A stretch of DNA of 64,000 nt, from assembly GCA_014529385.2 (NCBI GenBank), contig CM043967.1, forward strand, positions 84,758,278 to 84,822,277. Direction: 5' to 3'. The translations under genes and the position numbers were made by a program. Positions 36,261 to 48,862 of the stretch are shown here, one piece after another. Within the stretch, counting starts at the first letter, position 1. Every line of letters begins with the position of its first letter. Under the pieces are notes generated by a model. It was not told the origin of the DNA. It did not search any database and worked only from the letters and a program-made list of their open reading frames with translations. This DNA is from Adiantum capillus-veneris (Eukaryota; Streptophyta; Polypodiopsida; Polypodiales; Pteridaceae).

Positions 36261-37150
36261 GATTCCTCAAACTAGCCTCAGGACGCCCCGCAAAAAAGCA
36301 CAAAAGGAGTGGGAGGTGGCTCCATATGAGATCACAAATATCTCCTCAAATGAGAAAGCTCACATCATGGAGTAGGTGTTAGAAACAATACCTGCAAACA
36401 TATTCATCGGGAAGTTCCAAGCAGCGGATGGAGTGATAGTAAAGGCCACCCTTTTTCCAAGGGGACTGTGGACGTTACACCAAATGTTCGAAGTGCTAGA
36501 AGGGGCCAGTTGTCTACAACTGGACAGTTTTTTAAAACTACCTCCATGACTTTAGGAGAGAACATGAACTTATTAGCTCCATTCATTACAATGGGAAAGC
36601 CACTCTTACTGACAAAAACGGAGCTACTGTCAAGGTCAAAATCACTGCAGAGATAATCAACGAGGCTCTTCACCTGTAGCAAGGAATGCAGAATTTATTA
36701 CAAAAAACCAAGGCAAAAGATAACGACAAAGAATTTCTAAAGCAGAGAGGACACAAGTTGACCTTTCAAGACCTGATCTATTCCAAGATAGAACTGTCAC
36801 TATGACTAATATCGCAACATTTCAAAGTACAAAAGCCACCACGCTACACGGAACCACAAGGTCCTATGGAGATGGTGATGAAGAACTTGCACCACTCCGT
36901 ATAATAGATACATATTGCCATGCGGTAGTAGTTGCAATTGTCGGCTCTGAAAAATGAGCACTACAAGTGAATTTATAGCTTTCTTGCCAATCCGGAGTGC
37001 TTCCCAGGACAAACAGGATGCCCACTCTTCTACCAGGAAAGATGCAAGCTTTTGGAAAAAAACTTTAGTCTTTTCTAGAAACATGGCTTTGCTTTTGGTG
37101 GTTAACCTTCTCCACTTCCCTTCAATTTTTGCAGTACAAATGGATTAATT
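36261..37150 (+). pseudogene. Unassigned decayed ORF, probably retrotransposon-derived
   Basis: Switching between frames gives a protein-like path: EWEVAPYEITNISSNEKAHI, FQAADGVIVKATLFPRGLW, then ATVKVKITAEIINEALHL, LTFQDLIYSKIELSL and KPPRYTEPQGPMEM. The VxITAEIINEALHL block resembles the N-terminal domain of plant gypsy ORF-1/env-like proteins, but I cannot name the family. Several stops and frameshifts. The local context is old repeats. Confidence 0.4.
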
Positions 37151-37239
37151 GGATAATATCCTGGCAACTAATGTGAATGTGACTATGTTGCACCTTGATG
37201 CCCTGACATTATTATGACTTTCTCGTACTGCCTCCACAT

Positions 37240-37872
37240 ATTTTTAGTAGTGCTCTTTTATAAAAATAATTCCTGTGAAAATACTGTTTAAAGTCATTTC
37301 TTCATTGGATGATCGTTTTTATACCCGACAGTGACTAAAAATAATGTTTTTATGTTTAGATCATCCTAAAAAGCACGTTGCTTTTCAAAAACACTGAAAA
37401 GATAAAAATGGCATAAAAAATTTAGAAAATAAATAATTGAATCATGGGTTCCGCTCATCCAACGAAATTAAACAGTGGACTCGCTTTTTACTAAAAACCA
37501 CTAAAAATCTTGGAAAGTTAAAAATAGTGTGAAAAGCGCTCGAAAAGTAGATTTTTATAAAATTGAACCATAGCTTTCTTGGGACTTGTAGATTAAAGAT
37601 TTGGCCTGGTTTTTTGCAAAAAAACATAAAAAGCAAAGTTTAAGAAAATTGGATTTTCTTAAAATTGATCCAACCGTCCGTTTTACCTACAGGAACATGG
37701 AAATGAGCTTGCTTTTCACCGTAAAACCTTACAACACTGCCAAGCAAGCATTGTGAGTTAAAATTTTGGTAGGTTTGTCTGACCTACCAGAACATGGAAA
37801 TGAATTTTCTTTTTACTTTAAAACCTTACAATACTACCAAACAAGCATTCTGAGTTAAAATTTCACAAAGTG
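37240..37872. repeat. AT-rich region with ~97-bp direct repeats
   Basis: GAACATGGAAATGA begins at 37693 and again at 37790, each followed by AAACCTTACAAYACT and ending GAGTTAAAATTT; period 97 bp. Weaker relatives extend leftwards. Confidence 0.7.
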
Positions 37873-37989
37873 AACATTGGAATCTATTTTTCTTATTTTT
37901 AAAAGAGACCTGAGAATCAAAGATATGACATCCTCCCACACTTGAAAAAGTCAAGGTGTCCTCACCTCGTCATGAATACCAAATAGATA

Positions 37990-39169
37990 ATTCTAAAACC
38001 CTCTATTGACTATTCCATAAAATATTCAATTATGATCCTGTCCTGGAGAGATTTTGATTGCCACAATATTGAATAATGTTTAGCAAGTTCAAAAGGCACT
38101 GAAAGTTCTTCATTTTTTCCTTGATTTGCAATGATTGCATGGGCACGAGCATTTGATGGATTTCCTCCACCTTAAGCATTTTGAGTTCTATTGGCTTGGG
38201 TTTCTCCTTGAGATTGTTGATTTCCTCCTGAACGAGGTGGTCTAGTGGGTTGTCCTTTTGTTGTAAAGATTGGATTTCTAGGTCTAAAATTCCCTTAGTT
38301 CTAAGGTGGTCTCTGGTCTTAATATAAGTTCTATTTTGTAGTTAAGTAGATCTACACTATGAGTTTTTGAGGTTCCTGTTAGTGTCTATATTTCCAACAT
38401 CATTTTGTCTTGCAAGTTCATAATTGTCTTGATCATTCAGCGGACAATCCCACAACACATGGTCAAGCTCAGACAAATGGAAGCAAAGGTGATCTCTTGT
38501 TGCCCTCCTACATAAGATAGCCTCTCAAGTTTGAGAATGTGAAGATCTAGACTCATCATGTACTCGAGGTCTTTTACAATTATTTGATATTTCAATCTCA
38601 ATGGCTTACTTGCATCAAGAACATCTGCAAGATTTGTAAGGCGCAAGCTCTGAAGTCTAGTCTTCAAAGGATTATGTAGGCTTGAAACGAATCGTGCCAC
38701 TTGGAATTCTTGAGTCATTTGCTGGAGCATACTTGACAAGGGTCAAGAAATATTTATAGTACGACTCTAGGTCTCTGGTTCCTTGAGTACAATCAAGAGA
38801 CTCATTCATACGGTCCGCATGAGATACCTTGTTATGACAATTCTTCTTTAGTTGAGAATCACAAGTTTCTACACTAGGGTCGACATTGTTCTAAGTCCAA
38901 TGGTCTCTCCATCAATGCTTGACCGTCTTTTCCAATTTGAACTTAGCAATAATAACCTTGTTCTCTACAAGTGAATGAGCCAAATCAAAGTAATCATCCA
39001 TGTGCTCATTCCAACTCTCAAGAACCTTACCTACATCTTTGCCTTCTCTGCTAAAGTTCCTAGGTTGTGACTTTCAAAGCATAGCATCAATGTCACAATC
39101 AACTATAGTTGGCTGAGGTGTGATTGGGACATTGGCATTAGTAGCCACTCCATTTTCTCTAGGAGGCAT
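37990..39169 (-). pseudogene. Gypsy-4 gag, degenerate
   Basis: Starts MPPRENGVATNANVPITPQP at 39169 on the - strand. Broken frames then give WNEHMDDYFDLAHS, IIAKFKLEKT, HWWRDHW, SLDCTQGTRDLESYYKYF and, at 38437-38739, QEFQVARFVSSLHNPLKTRL. This is a plant Ty3/gypsy gag (the HWWxDHW region and the AARFxxGLxxxI-type block). A cysteine-containing tail (CWDCPLNDQ) may be the nucleocapsid. Many stops. It differs from the gypsy-1/2 gag, so it is another gypsy family. Confidence 0.7.
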
Positions 39170-39284
39170 GATTGATTAATACATCGTGAATACAATATTC
39201 TTTCTCAAATATCATGCATGAATGCATGCATGATGCATGACTAACCCGACTAGTGTCAGGCTTCATGCTATCCCCGTAACCTTA

Positions 39285-39297
39285 GGCTCTGATCCCA
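39285..39297 (-). other. Gypsy-4 primer-binding site
   Basis: Reverse complement TGGGATCAGAGCC, one base from the initiator-Met site TGGTATCAGAGCC; 115 bp upstream of the gypsy-4 gag ATG. Confidence 0.65.
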
Positions 39298-39299
39298 GG

Positions 39300-40030
39300 T
39301 AAGAGATACCCCTCCTAGGCATTGATGCAAAAAATATACAATTTACACTTTTATGCAATTTTAATATACATCAAAGTTGCGGAGGCGTTTTCATAAGGGA
39401 GGAGTTCTCAATGCCCAACGTAGCATGGAGTTTAGGCCACCATCCGGGACTGCATCCAAAGGTACCTAGCGACTAGTGCTACCTCTAAATGGGTGATATG
39501 AATGAAAGCTTATTAAAAAAAAAAAACAATGTGGAGGGTGAATATAAGTGTACACCACATTGCAAGAAGAGAAAGAGAGAAAGAGAGATAGAATAGTGGA
39601 GGGTGAAACAAAATGTGTAGACACATGACAATGACAAAAGAAAATATTTAAATGTCTCATCTAAATGAAACAAGCAACCATGTATCAATGCAATAACAAA
39701 ATCTGGGTCTACCATAACATCAAAGATATAATTGACTAGCAGAGCACCGGACCTTGTGTAGGGATCGACCGGTCCACCCATCCACTTCCGCTCTACTACA
39801 AACATAGAGAATTGAAATTCATTGGGAGCGATGCCGAAACACCTCTAACCTACATGAGCCAGCCATAGGCTAATGCCGCTTTGCCTCGCTCCATGAACCT
39901 AAGCTCTGAAAGGATCCCAAATACCAGTAGGTGGTAGGGTATCAATACCAACCATACCAATTTAGGCACCATGTCTCTTTGATGCCTAGCATCGGGTGTT
40001 TAGGTAAAGCCAAGACAAGATTTCCGATGC
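39300..40030 (-). repeat. Probable gypsy-4 5' LTR region
   Basis: Non-coding DNA starting next to the PBS. Inferred LTR because of position only; no partner copy is in the window and the right limit is set by the gypsy-3 LTR end at 40031. Confidence 0.4.
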
Positions 40031-40378
40031 TATTAGCGGATCACCACAACGGGCGTTTGCATCATAGCTTTCTGTTACTAACATAATGTCAATATGCAAG
40101 GAAGTGACTCAGGATGGGGTACGGAGACTTAATGAGATCGTCAATCTCAATATAATGAAACAAAAGGACTGTTCATAATTCTACAAAAGAATATTAACCA
40201 CTTCCTAGTCAAAAACTTAGTCTATGTCCAATCTCACTGCTCTAGTTCAACACACCTTTTTGGCATCCAAACGAATTTGGAATGCAACAAAACTTAAGGA
40301 GAGGTATTACAACAGCTTAGGGCATATTCCTACCAAGTTCTACAGTCATCTAGGAAGGTACATAAATCACGATCGATA
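40031..40378 (-). repeat. Gypsy-3 3' LTR, partial
   Basis: Reverse complement of the gypsy-1 LTR end (7563-7910): shared GAAGGTACATAAATCACGAT, GCAACAAAACTTAAGGAGAG and ACATAATGTCAATATGCAAG. The end TATTAG at 40031 corresponds to CTAACA at 7905-7910. No PBS follows it, so it is a 3' LTR. It joins the integrase C-terminus with little or no spacer, so the LTR start is missing or altered. Confidence 0.75.
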
Positions 40379-42578
40379 GGTGTGTGCAATGACTACCAAC
40401 CTTTGCCCACGTAATTGTTCAAGGTTCTCTAGTGGTTTTGACAATTTAAGACCCATCCATTCCAGATCATGTGCAACTATAATTACTGAAAGTAAAAACT
40501 TTACGGGAAATATTGCATTAAGTCCATAGACTAGATTAAAAGGAGTGGCATTCACATCAAAAGTCCTATAAGCCCAAAGAGTTGAGTGGAGATTTATCTT
40601 CCAGTCAGTATGTCCATAGATCACATTTTTTGTAAGCACAATGCTAAGGATTTTGTTTGTGTGCTCTAGTTGTCCATTCACTTGAGCATGATAGGTGCAT
40701 ATTTATCATGGAAGCCATAAAATATTCATCATCTTGTTGAGGAAGTGTGTCCCTCAATCACTCACGAGCTCAATAGGAAGTTCATATCTCATGAATATAC
40801 ATTCATATAAGAATGCAATCATAGTTTGTGCATTGTTCTTTATAGTGGCTCTAGATTCAACCCATTTGGTCAGGTAAACTGCCTATAATAATATATTGTG
40901 CCTGAGTCTGATAAGCAAGTGGCTATATTGAACCAACAAATTCAATGCTCCACTTAGAAAATTATTTTTCTCCCATCATTGGTTGCAATGTCACACTATC
41001 CATTCTAGTTGGCATTTTAGCTCTTTGACAAGAGTCACATCTTGTGACAAATTCTTTAGCATCTACAAACAAAGTTGTCCACCACATACCAACCATCGAG
41101 ATTTCTCTATCTGTGGTCTTATAAGAGAAGTGACCCCCCACTAGACTCGCATGTGAATATTCCAAAATAGAAATATATTTGTCTTCATTAGCACATAGTC
41201 TTAGCTGTTGGTTCTTTGGTTGGTATAGTTTTTGGTGGATCATGGTGTAATTTGCAGCCTCTATTTTGATTTCTCTTTATCTATGCTTGCTCATATCTTT
41301 AGGGAATTTCCTATTTGTCAAGCACTCCACCAATTATTTGATCCACTTAGGTGTAATAGATATCTAGAACAAAGTAGTATGTGGTAAAACTGCTCTATTT
41401 TTTGCATGGGAGAAATTGCTTACATAGACATGGAAATCTTGCTATGTATCTGGCTAGTAAACCCTTAACCACAAAATTCTTTTCATTTTTTTTTCTAATA
41501 CAAAATGGATCCCAACTACTATTGTATGAGCTCAATTTAGGTAGTTAGCTTGTTTCCCTAGGCTTATGCACAAAAGTAAAATTCAATCTCTTTCATTTTG
41601 ATATAGTATTCTTGCTAACAATTGATGTATAATTGATTGCTCGATCAACTATGGTGACATAGAAAGTGGAATTTGTGAGTCTACGTGCGCTATGATCATC
41701 AAAGTAACTAGATCCTCTGACCATATAGAAATCATCTTAACTTAGAACAAATATGAATCTAACAAATCATTGTCAACTCCCTTGGAAGGTTTTGTTGAGG
41801 TGATCCTTGATAAGTGATCAAATTTTTTATGTGTATTGTTCTTTTTAACAACCATTTTAAAGTCAAACTCCTATAAGATGATGAACCATCTCACAATTTT
41901 TTCTGTATTACACGGTTTGTTGACAAGATAAAGTAGTGCTTGGTGGTCTACAGAGAAGACAAACTTATTTGACAATAAGTAATGTTTGAACTTCTTGACG
42001 ACATAAACCATCCCGAGACCTTCTCTCTCTATTGTGATGTAATTATTTCTTGCCATTCTCAATTGCCTGCTAGCATATGAGATGGGAAAATCCATGGTTC
42101 CCTCTCTTGCTTGTGCCAATATACTCCCAATAACAAAATTTGAAGCATCAATATGCACCTTAGAAATTTTATTCCAATATAAAGTCTTCAAGATAGGTGT
42201 TGAAGACAAAGATTTCTTGAGCTTTTGAAATGACTCTTTGCACTTGTCAGTCAGAATATACAAATTGAGTGATAAGGCCATAAATGAGTTTAGCAATCAT
42301 AGCATACATGTAGATAAATCTTCAATAATATCCACAATGTCCCATGAATGCTTGAAATTTTTTGACATTTTCAATGATCATTGCCACTTTCTCTATAGCA
42401 TAGCAATCCCACCTTTTGAAACAATATGTTAAAAAATTTTGCCTTGTTTAACCATGAATACACACTTCTCAAGATTTAAACAAATCCTACATGCATGACA
42501 TTTCTCATAGTCACTCTTTAGATGCTCAAAATGGTTTACTTATTTTTATGAATGTATGCACAAGTCACACACCATATC
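40367..42578 (-). pseudogene. Gypsy-3 pol 3' half: RT end, RNase H, integrase
   Basis: On the - strand: NHFEHLKSDYEKCHACRICL (RT after the palm), then RNase H (KVHIDASNFVIGSILAQARE, MDFPISYASRQL, FSVDHQALLYLVNKPCN) at 41871-42296. The integrase zinc block at 40962-41243 reads SHASLVGGHFSYKTTD, GMWWTTLFVDAKEFVTRCDS and CQRAK. The integrase core end reads VNGQLEHTNKILS and LHSTLWAYRTFDVNATPFNL (40367-40681). The protein is close to gypsy-1 (both have HQALLYLVNKPCN). The N-terminal half is missing; at 42578 it joins copia-4. Stops and frameshifts throughout. Confidence 0.85.
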
Positions 42579-45500
42579 AAATGTAAAAGACAATAATTTT
42601 TTCACTTGATGAAGAAATCCCAAATCATTGGAAACAAGGATGGCATCATCCACATAAAGAGCAAGAATAAGAAAACTACTACCTTGGTGTTTTCTGTATA
42701 AGTTGGGGTCTGAAGAGCAAGAGATGAATCCTTTAGAGGTGATACAAATATCAAATTTTGTATACCAGACTCGTGAACCTTGTTTGAGACTATATAGTGC
42801 CTTATGGAGTTGAGCAACAAGGTCTTATTTACCTAAAATAAAAAACCCTTCTGACTGTTCCACATACTTCCTCTTCCAAATCATCGTTTAGAAAAGCAGT
42901 TCGCACATCCATTTGATGATCTTCTAAATCAAAGTGAACAACAAATGCCATTAAAAAACTTTAGCACTTGTAATGTGTACAACCGGTGAAAAGGTCTTTT
43001 GATATTCAATATTAGCAACTTAGGAGTAACCTTTTGCAACTAAATGTGCCTTGAACTTGTCAAAAGATCCATATGCTTTTACCTTTTTCTTATACACCCA
43101 CTTACACTTAAGATGTACAACCAGGAGGTAGTTCAGTTAGTATCCATTAACCTTTAGATATAAGAGAATCGTAATTTGTTTTCATAGCCTCTTGCTATTG
43201 ATCCTTTTGTGGTGAAGAGATAGATTCATTATAAATAATGGGATCTGCAGAAGTAGAGAAAGCATTATCAACAATATTGTCATCATAAACATGACATGAA
43301 CCATGTTCAAAATCAATAGGCAGATCAACAAAAATATCAATATTATCATTGAAAACATTCAGAATGGATGGTTGTGAAGAGGAAAGATACTCTATAGGAA
43401 GATTTTTGTCATCTGAAAGAAATGGAAAAGCCTGAGGCAACGATTTAGTATCATCAGAATCATCCATGGACCATGTACCTTCCAAAAGCTATTCGTTAAA
43501 AGTAGCATCATAATTCATAATTACTTTCTTGGAAGAAGGGTCATAGAATTTGTAGCATTTGGAAGTGTCAGAGTATCCAATAAAAAATACTTTTAGACTA
43601 GGAGCATCAAGCTTTTTTCGTGTTTCTTTGGGAACATAAATATAAGCAATGCATCCAAAGGTTCAAAAATGAGATACAGAAAGAATGTCACCTATCCATG
43701 CTGTGATGGGTATCTTACCAGAGGGTGCAGTAGTAGGAAGATGATTCTGAATAAATAATGCTGTCAAAGTAGCTTTGGCCCAAAAAACATGAGATAACCC
43801 AAAATGAATCAGCATATATCTTACACCATTGAGGATAATGTGATTCTTTCCTTCAACAACGCCGTTCTGTTGAGGTGAATATGTAATAGTATGTTCATGT
43901 GAATTCCATTGTCAGCACAATATCTCACAAACTCTCAAGAAACATATTCACCCCCATTGTCATTACGAAGCTTCTAAAGGTGATGACCAGTTTGAAGTTT
44001 CGTAGCCTCGTGGAGTTGTTTGAAAATAGATAAGGCCTCAGATTTTTGTCTAAGTAGAAATATAGTCGTCACACCGTGAGAAATCATCAATGAAGGTAAT
44101 GAAGTAGCGATCTCGAAGAAGGTAGAGGTCCACATATATCAGTATGAACAAGATCTTATATGTGATGAGAATGAGCTGTATTTGAGAGAGGAAAGGATTT
44201 ACAATCGTGTTTCCCAAGAGAACAAAACTCACAAATTCCCATCTGAAGATGAGCTTTAAGATCCATGCCATGAACAAGATGACGATGCTGATTATCAAGG
44301 AGTTTTGAGACATCAGAATTAACAAAACGGTGATGCCATACTTTGCAATCATGATCACTTGGAGCAGTGACAATATTTGATACATCATCATTGAGAGACT
44401 TCAAACAAATTACCATTTCAAGGAGCAGTGGCTGTAGTGTGTCCATCTTTCTCAACCATCATTTGGTATGATCAAATCCAACAAAGAGATCAAGATCAAC
44501 AAGTCTATCAGCTGAAAGAAGATTACATTGAAGATCTAGTACATGGAATACTTTGCACAAAATTTGAGTGGAAGAAGATAAGGTATTAAGATATAAGTCT
44601 CCAATACCCTTTACTTGACAAGTTGTATCATTAGCAAGATAGAAAACATGCTGAACTGGTAGTGGATGATAGTTATGGAGCCACCTAGACTGATATGTCA
44701 TATTTTTAGTAGCACCAGAATCGATAATAAAATGAGATCCATCACGTACATGAAGTATTCTGTCTGGAGCAACTGAACATATGACATAGCTTGTTTCTAG
44801 TACAATATTGTTTTGATGTTTAGTAGCATATGCTCTATTATGGTCTTTGTTGAATTGACTCTTATAGTACATATGAGTGGGATGATGAGATCGTCCATAA
44901 TTTTCACAAGAAGAAGAAGAATCTCTAGATAGATGTGGTTGTTTAGTGGTAGTATTGTGCTCTTCACCATACTGACGTGCCCAACAGTCATCTTCAGTAT
45001 GGTCATTTCTGTTATAGTAAGAACTTTGCTTATTAGGAAATTTGAGACAAGAGAAAATATTACCGTGACGGCCACCTCTGTGGTTTCTTGGTTTGCCTCC
45101 GAGCATAAAAAGCATGTTCCATCTATTGTGACTCAGTCTCCTCTTGTGAAATCATAGCTGTATCATGACCATCATTACGTCGTTCTTGACATTGAGAGTA
45201 TTCAATTAAAGACATGCAGGCTTGGTCGAAATCGAGACATTCTCTATTAGAAAGAATGATAATAATGTTATCATAAGGAGAGTCCTTCATCGTGTCAAGG
45301 AAAAGTGTAATCAATTGTTTTTGTGAAACTGGATAATCGATAGCAACAAGCTCATTAATAATGGATTTGAAAGACTCAATAATACCCATTGTGGCAGTAT
45401 AAACTTCATACTGTAACTTGTTAAGAAAATCTCTCAAATAAAGTATTTCTATAACAGATTTCTTCTAAAATTTTGCAATAAGGTAATTCCATACGTGGTG

Positions 45501-45834
45501 GAAAGTAGGCAGTCCATACACATCAAGCAAAAGGGAACCAGTAAGAGCAAAAAGAATATACCGACGAGCTACTTTATAATGTCATTGCCAATTGGTATAT
45601 GGAACACGCTAGTCTTCAAATACATGTCCTTCAGTGATAAGCACGTTGTTATGATCCGTATTAACATGCTGAGGCGGGCATACATGATTTCCACGGACAA
45701 TATCAACGAGTTCATTGCCTTCAAGAACTAACAACATCTTTGCTTTCCCAACCTGGAAATCCTTGGCCTTGGAAAGGAGCAACAGAACGTTGGCTAGATT
45801 AAGGAAAACCGTTGACGAAAATAGTCATAGCCAT
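42579..45834 (-). pseudogene. Copia-4 gag-protease-integrase-partial RT, degenerate
   Basis: Starts MAMTIFVNGFP at 45834. Gag: KMLLVLEGNELVDIVRGN, LRDFLNKLQYEVYTATMGII and CLDFDQACMSLIEYSQ. Protease FIIDSGATKNMTYQSRWLHN near 44680-44740 has D-S-G-A intact. Integrase: HHRFVNSDVSKLLDN, CEFCSLGKHDCKSFP, FITFIDDFSRC and NDNGGEYV. RT: CKWVYKKKVKAYGSF, KAHLVAKGYS and LYVDDAILVS with intact YVDD near 42645-42660. RT stops about 25 residues after YVDD, where the sequence becomes gypsy-3. RNase H and the 3' LTR are absent. Numerous frameshifts and stops. Confidence 0.88.
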
Positions 45835-46611
45835 ATCTGGTTGTGAGAAGATGTATAACATAAGATCGAAGAATTTGCACACCATATGGTGAAGGCTGCA
45901 ATTGAGAACGAGAGAAATATGATGACTATGTTCTACCAATGATAAATGCAAGAAGGATGCTCAATAAATGTCCAAAGATGTGAGGGACGTCACCCAAAAA
46001 AACAATAAAAAAGAGACATTAATAATATAAGACTCCTCAAAATAGAGTGACGTGAGATGCAATGCGAGACTCAAGATTAATGGCCGCAATATGAATAGCA
46101 AAAGGATAAATTTGCTCAAAAACGTTGACGCCAAAATTAAAAAAAGGATTGTAGAGCTTCATGAAAACGCACAAGGACGAAACATGCGTCAAGATCGATT
46201 GTAGTAAAAACAACATAATTTTCTACTGCAAACTCCAATTGATGCAAACCCCAAGCTCAAATCGAAGAGCGCGAGGAGACAAAAAAGTTGTGAATGTAAA
46301 CTGCTATTGCACTATGCTCCATTGCGCTTTTCCCGTTTCTCCACATTTTGAGCAGAAGATCCTCAAAAATTGAGACAAAGTTGAGAGTGTCAAAAAACAA
46401 TCAACAAGAAAACACAATCAACGATTCACCATATTGATTAGCAATAAATGCCATACAAAATACTAATCATATTATTCTTAACACAAAACAACCATATTTA
46501 ACAAGAATCAATCCTCAAAAACAAAATTTATAGCAATTTTGAATCTTACATGCAAATCGCATACACATACTTTGTTTTGTCACCATCAATTAAATCTTTG
46601 TGTAATCATTA
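45835..46611 (-). other. Copia-4 5' leader
   Basis: Non-coding stretch between the presumed gag ATG and PBS; no recognisable domain. Confidence 0.5.
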
Positions 46612-46625
46612 CCTCTTTGATACCA
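46612..46625 (-). other. Copia-4 primer-binding site
   Basis: Reverse complement TGGTATCAAAGAGG, a copia-type initiator-Met-like site with divergence after position 8, directly next to the LTR end (...TTAGCA). Confidence 0.75.
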
Positions 46626-46860
46626 TGCTAAGATGTAGAGAGAAAGAGAGAGAGATGAGACAAGAGGCACACCATGTACGCTCCCAAAGATTGATTCATA
46701 TTGAGGACAAGATACAAATATATAGATGAGACCAAGTTGAGTAGAGTGAGCCATATATAGATCCTACAATATCTCTCTAGCACGAGAGAGTTTTGGTCAG
46801 GACTCTAAGTCTGAGTGAAAATGAGAAGCCTAGGGTTCTATTTATAGCTTTTTTTTGGCA
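46626..46860 (-). repeat. Copia-4 5' LTR, right limit uncertain
   Basis: Begins TGCTAAGATG next to the PBS. CTATTTATAG at 46838-46847 (CTATAAATAG on the - strand) is a good TATA box. No partner LTR is present, so the outer end cannot be fixed; it may reach about 47150. Confidence 0.6.
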
Positions 46861-47152
46861 CTCATAGGCTAGATCTGGTAGTTGCTTGCATTTCAAGCAA
46901 CCCCCAAGCTCAAGATGGCAGCCTCTGCTGCTAATACAGTCCCTGGCAGGTCAGTGATGGCCTTCCCAGCACCTGACTGCTTTAAATTTCAAATCTACTA
47001 ATTTTTTGTGCTATTTTTTGCTATTTTGATAAATATTTGGGAAAATCTCTAAGGGTTATAATGGAAGTGCTAAGTTTTAATGATGATTACTAAAAACCAT
47101 CCAATCATTTTGCAATTTAAAGTGACAGTGAATCTTTCAGAGAGGATAGCGG
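46861..47152. other. Unassigned, LTR or spacer
   Basis: No coding content. Either the remaining U3 of the copia-4 LTR or host DNA between copia-4 and gypsy-2. Confidence 0.4.
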
Positions 47153-48845
47153 TGTCAATTTTTACCCGAATTCGGTTTTGAGAGTTCCTAGCTATAGGTT
47201 TGTCGTGCTTAAGATTTTTAAATTACCAATTTTAACTACTCTTGAGATAGTGTTTTACCTATTTGTACGCCCAATTCTTTCTCCTAAAGCTTTGAGTTCA
47301 TTTCTCCGTAGCTAAAAAGGTGGAAACCTTACATTTGTTGCTACTTAGATGTTCTCTATTTTCATGAACAATTGTTCTCATTATTATTTGTTTTGCAAGA
47401 TTCAATTGAAAATGCCTAGGAGAAGTTGTAGGTACTTCAGAGACCACAAGAGAAACAATGTACTCTCTCATCCATTGGATTGAAGATCTCAATAGACCCT
47501 TGCCAAGTGGGTGGTTGTGACTTTCAATATGGATGAACAAATGGGTCCTGCGGACTAGTTGTTGTCGGCAAGTAGGTAATAAACAATGCAAGGACACTTC
47601 AAAAGTAGAAAGGGACTTCAACCACAGTGAAAGCACTTTAGAGTTCCATTTGTTGAGCTTAACATACCCACAAAGGAAAAATATTGTGTATATTTTTTGT
47701 TATTAAGACTAACATAAGAATCATTTCCTTCAGAAGAGTTGTTAAATAGATCTACCATTTCTATATTTGGAATTGTGAAGATCGCATTTTCCACATTGCT
47801 AGTTGAGACCTTATTTAATACCAAGAGAAATCTCATAGACAAGGACAATGTTGGCAGCTGGATCAAATGGACATGCTCCTAGTCAGCCACCTCGTCATAA
47901 AGCTGCTGATTTTGTAGTCCCATTTGTAAATTTTGGAGAAAGCATTATAAATATTAGGAATTCTTATTTTAGCAGAGAGATCATTGAGCCAATTTTTGTG
48001 AAATTGAGTTGTAAAGTCCAATTCTAAGTTTGAGCCTTGTAAGCTGGTCACTAGCCAAAAGAAGCCCTAGGTATAAAACCCAAATTTGTAAGTTTGAACA
48101 TAATATTTATTATCAAAGGTTTTGGAGTTTTGAAGTGTACGACTGAGAATAGCTACTCTTATGTGACTTGTAATCCATTTTTCTTTATTATCAAAGGTTT
48201 TGGATTTTTGAAGTGTACGATTGAGAACAACTACTCTTATGTGACTTGTAATCCATTTTTCTTGAGCTCTGATAATCCTAATTTGTTTTCGACAATTGCA
48301 TTGTGCTCCTTGTCTATTGCTCTTTAAATTAAGTGTTTTAAATTTTGTTGTGGTCTGTGATGACATGTTTGTGAGCTAAATCTAATGTTTTGAGTGCTTT
48401 AATGATTGTTTTTACATATTTTGACCATAGGAGAGAGTTCCTAGATCATACGGTGACCTTTTTGGATTGCTCTTTTGCAATTTTTAGGACCTTAATCATG
48501 ATGATTGTGATTTTTGAACTTTTTTGAATTGTGACAAGACTTGGTAGGACAGTGCCCCTAGGTGTCTTCGACCTCCTCCTATAGTTTTGTTGCATTTGGA
48601 CTTTGTTTGAGTGCCAAAATGGCATGATGATCAAGAACAGTGAGACATGACATATGCAGATTTCTTGAGTAGAGAGTGATAAATTTTCTAGTGGTAAAGA
48701 TGGCTTCATTCTGTAGGCTTACTTCTTGAGTTTCACACCCTCAAAGAGTCTCTGTGTCCCATCCAAGTTGCTTCCATAAGTATTGACAGTATGTTAGTGC
48801 CAGCCAGCTATGCTGCAAACATCCAATCACGGCAACCCACTAAGA
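47153..48845 (+). repeat. Gypsy-2 5' LTR
   Basis: The right end (...CACTAAGA) is one base before the PBS and aligns with the gypsy-1 LTR end (GTGTCCCATCC, TATTGACAGTATGTTAG, AGCTATGCTGC). The start is proposed at TGTCAATTTTTACCCGAATT (47153), which would give 1693 bp, a plausible Athila LTR size, but it is not proven by a partner. Confidence 0.6.
48107..48262 (+). repeat. 78-bp tandem duplication in gypsy-2 LTR
   Basis: TTATTATCAAAGGTTTTGGA at 48107 and a near copy at 48185; both continue to CTTGTAATCCATTTTTCTT. About four or five differences between copies. Confidence 0.9.
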
Positions 48846-48846
48846 T

Positions 48847-48862
48847 TGGTGCCATTGCCGAG
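48847..48862 (+). other. Gypsy-2 primer-binding site
   Basis: TGGTGCCATTGCCGAG, collinear with the gypsy-1 site at 7912 and followed by the same downstream phrase TCCTTAGGTGGTGAGTGACC. Confidence 0.75.

Noticed and set aside
47298-47636. 112-codon - strand ORF
   Set aside because: Antisense to the presumed gypsy-2 LTR, no conserved motif, not shared with gypsy-1.
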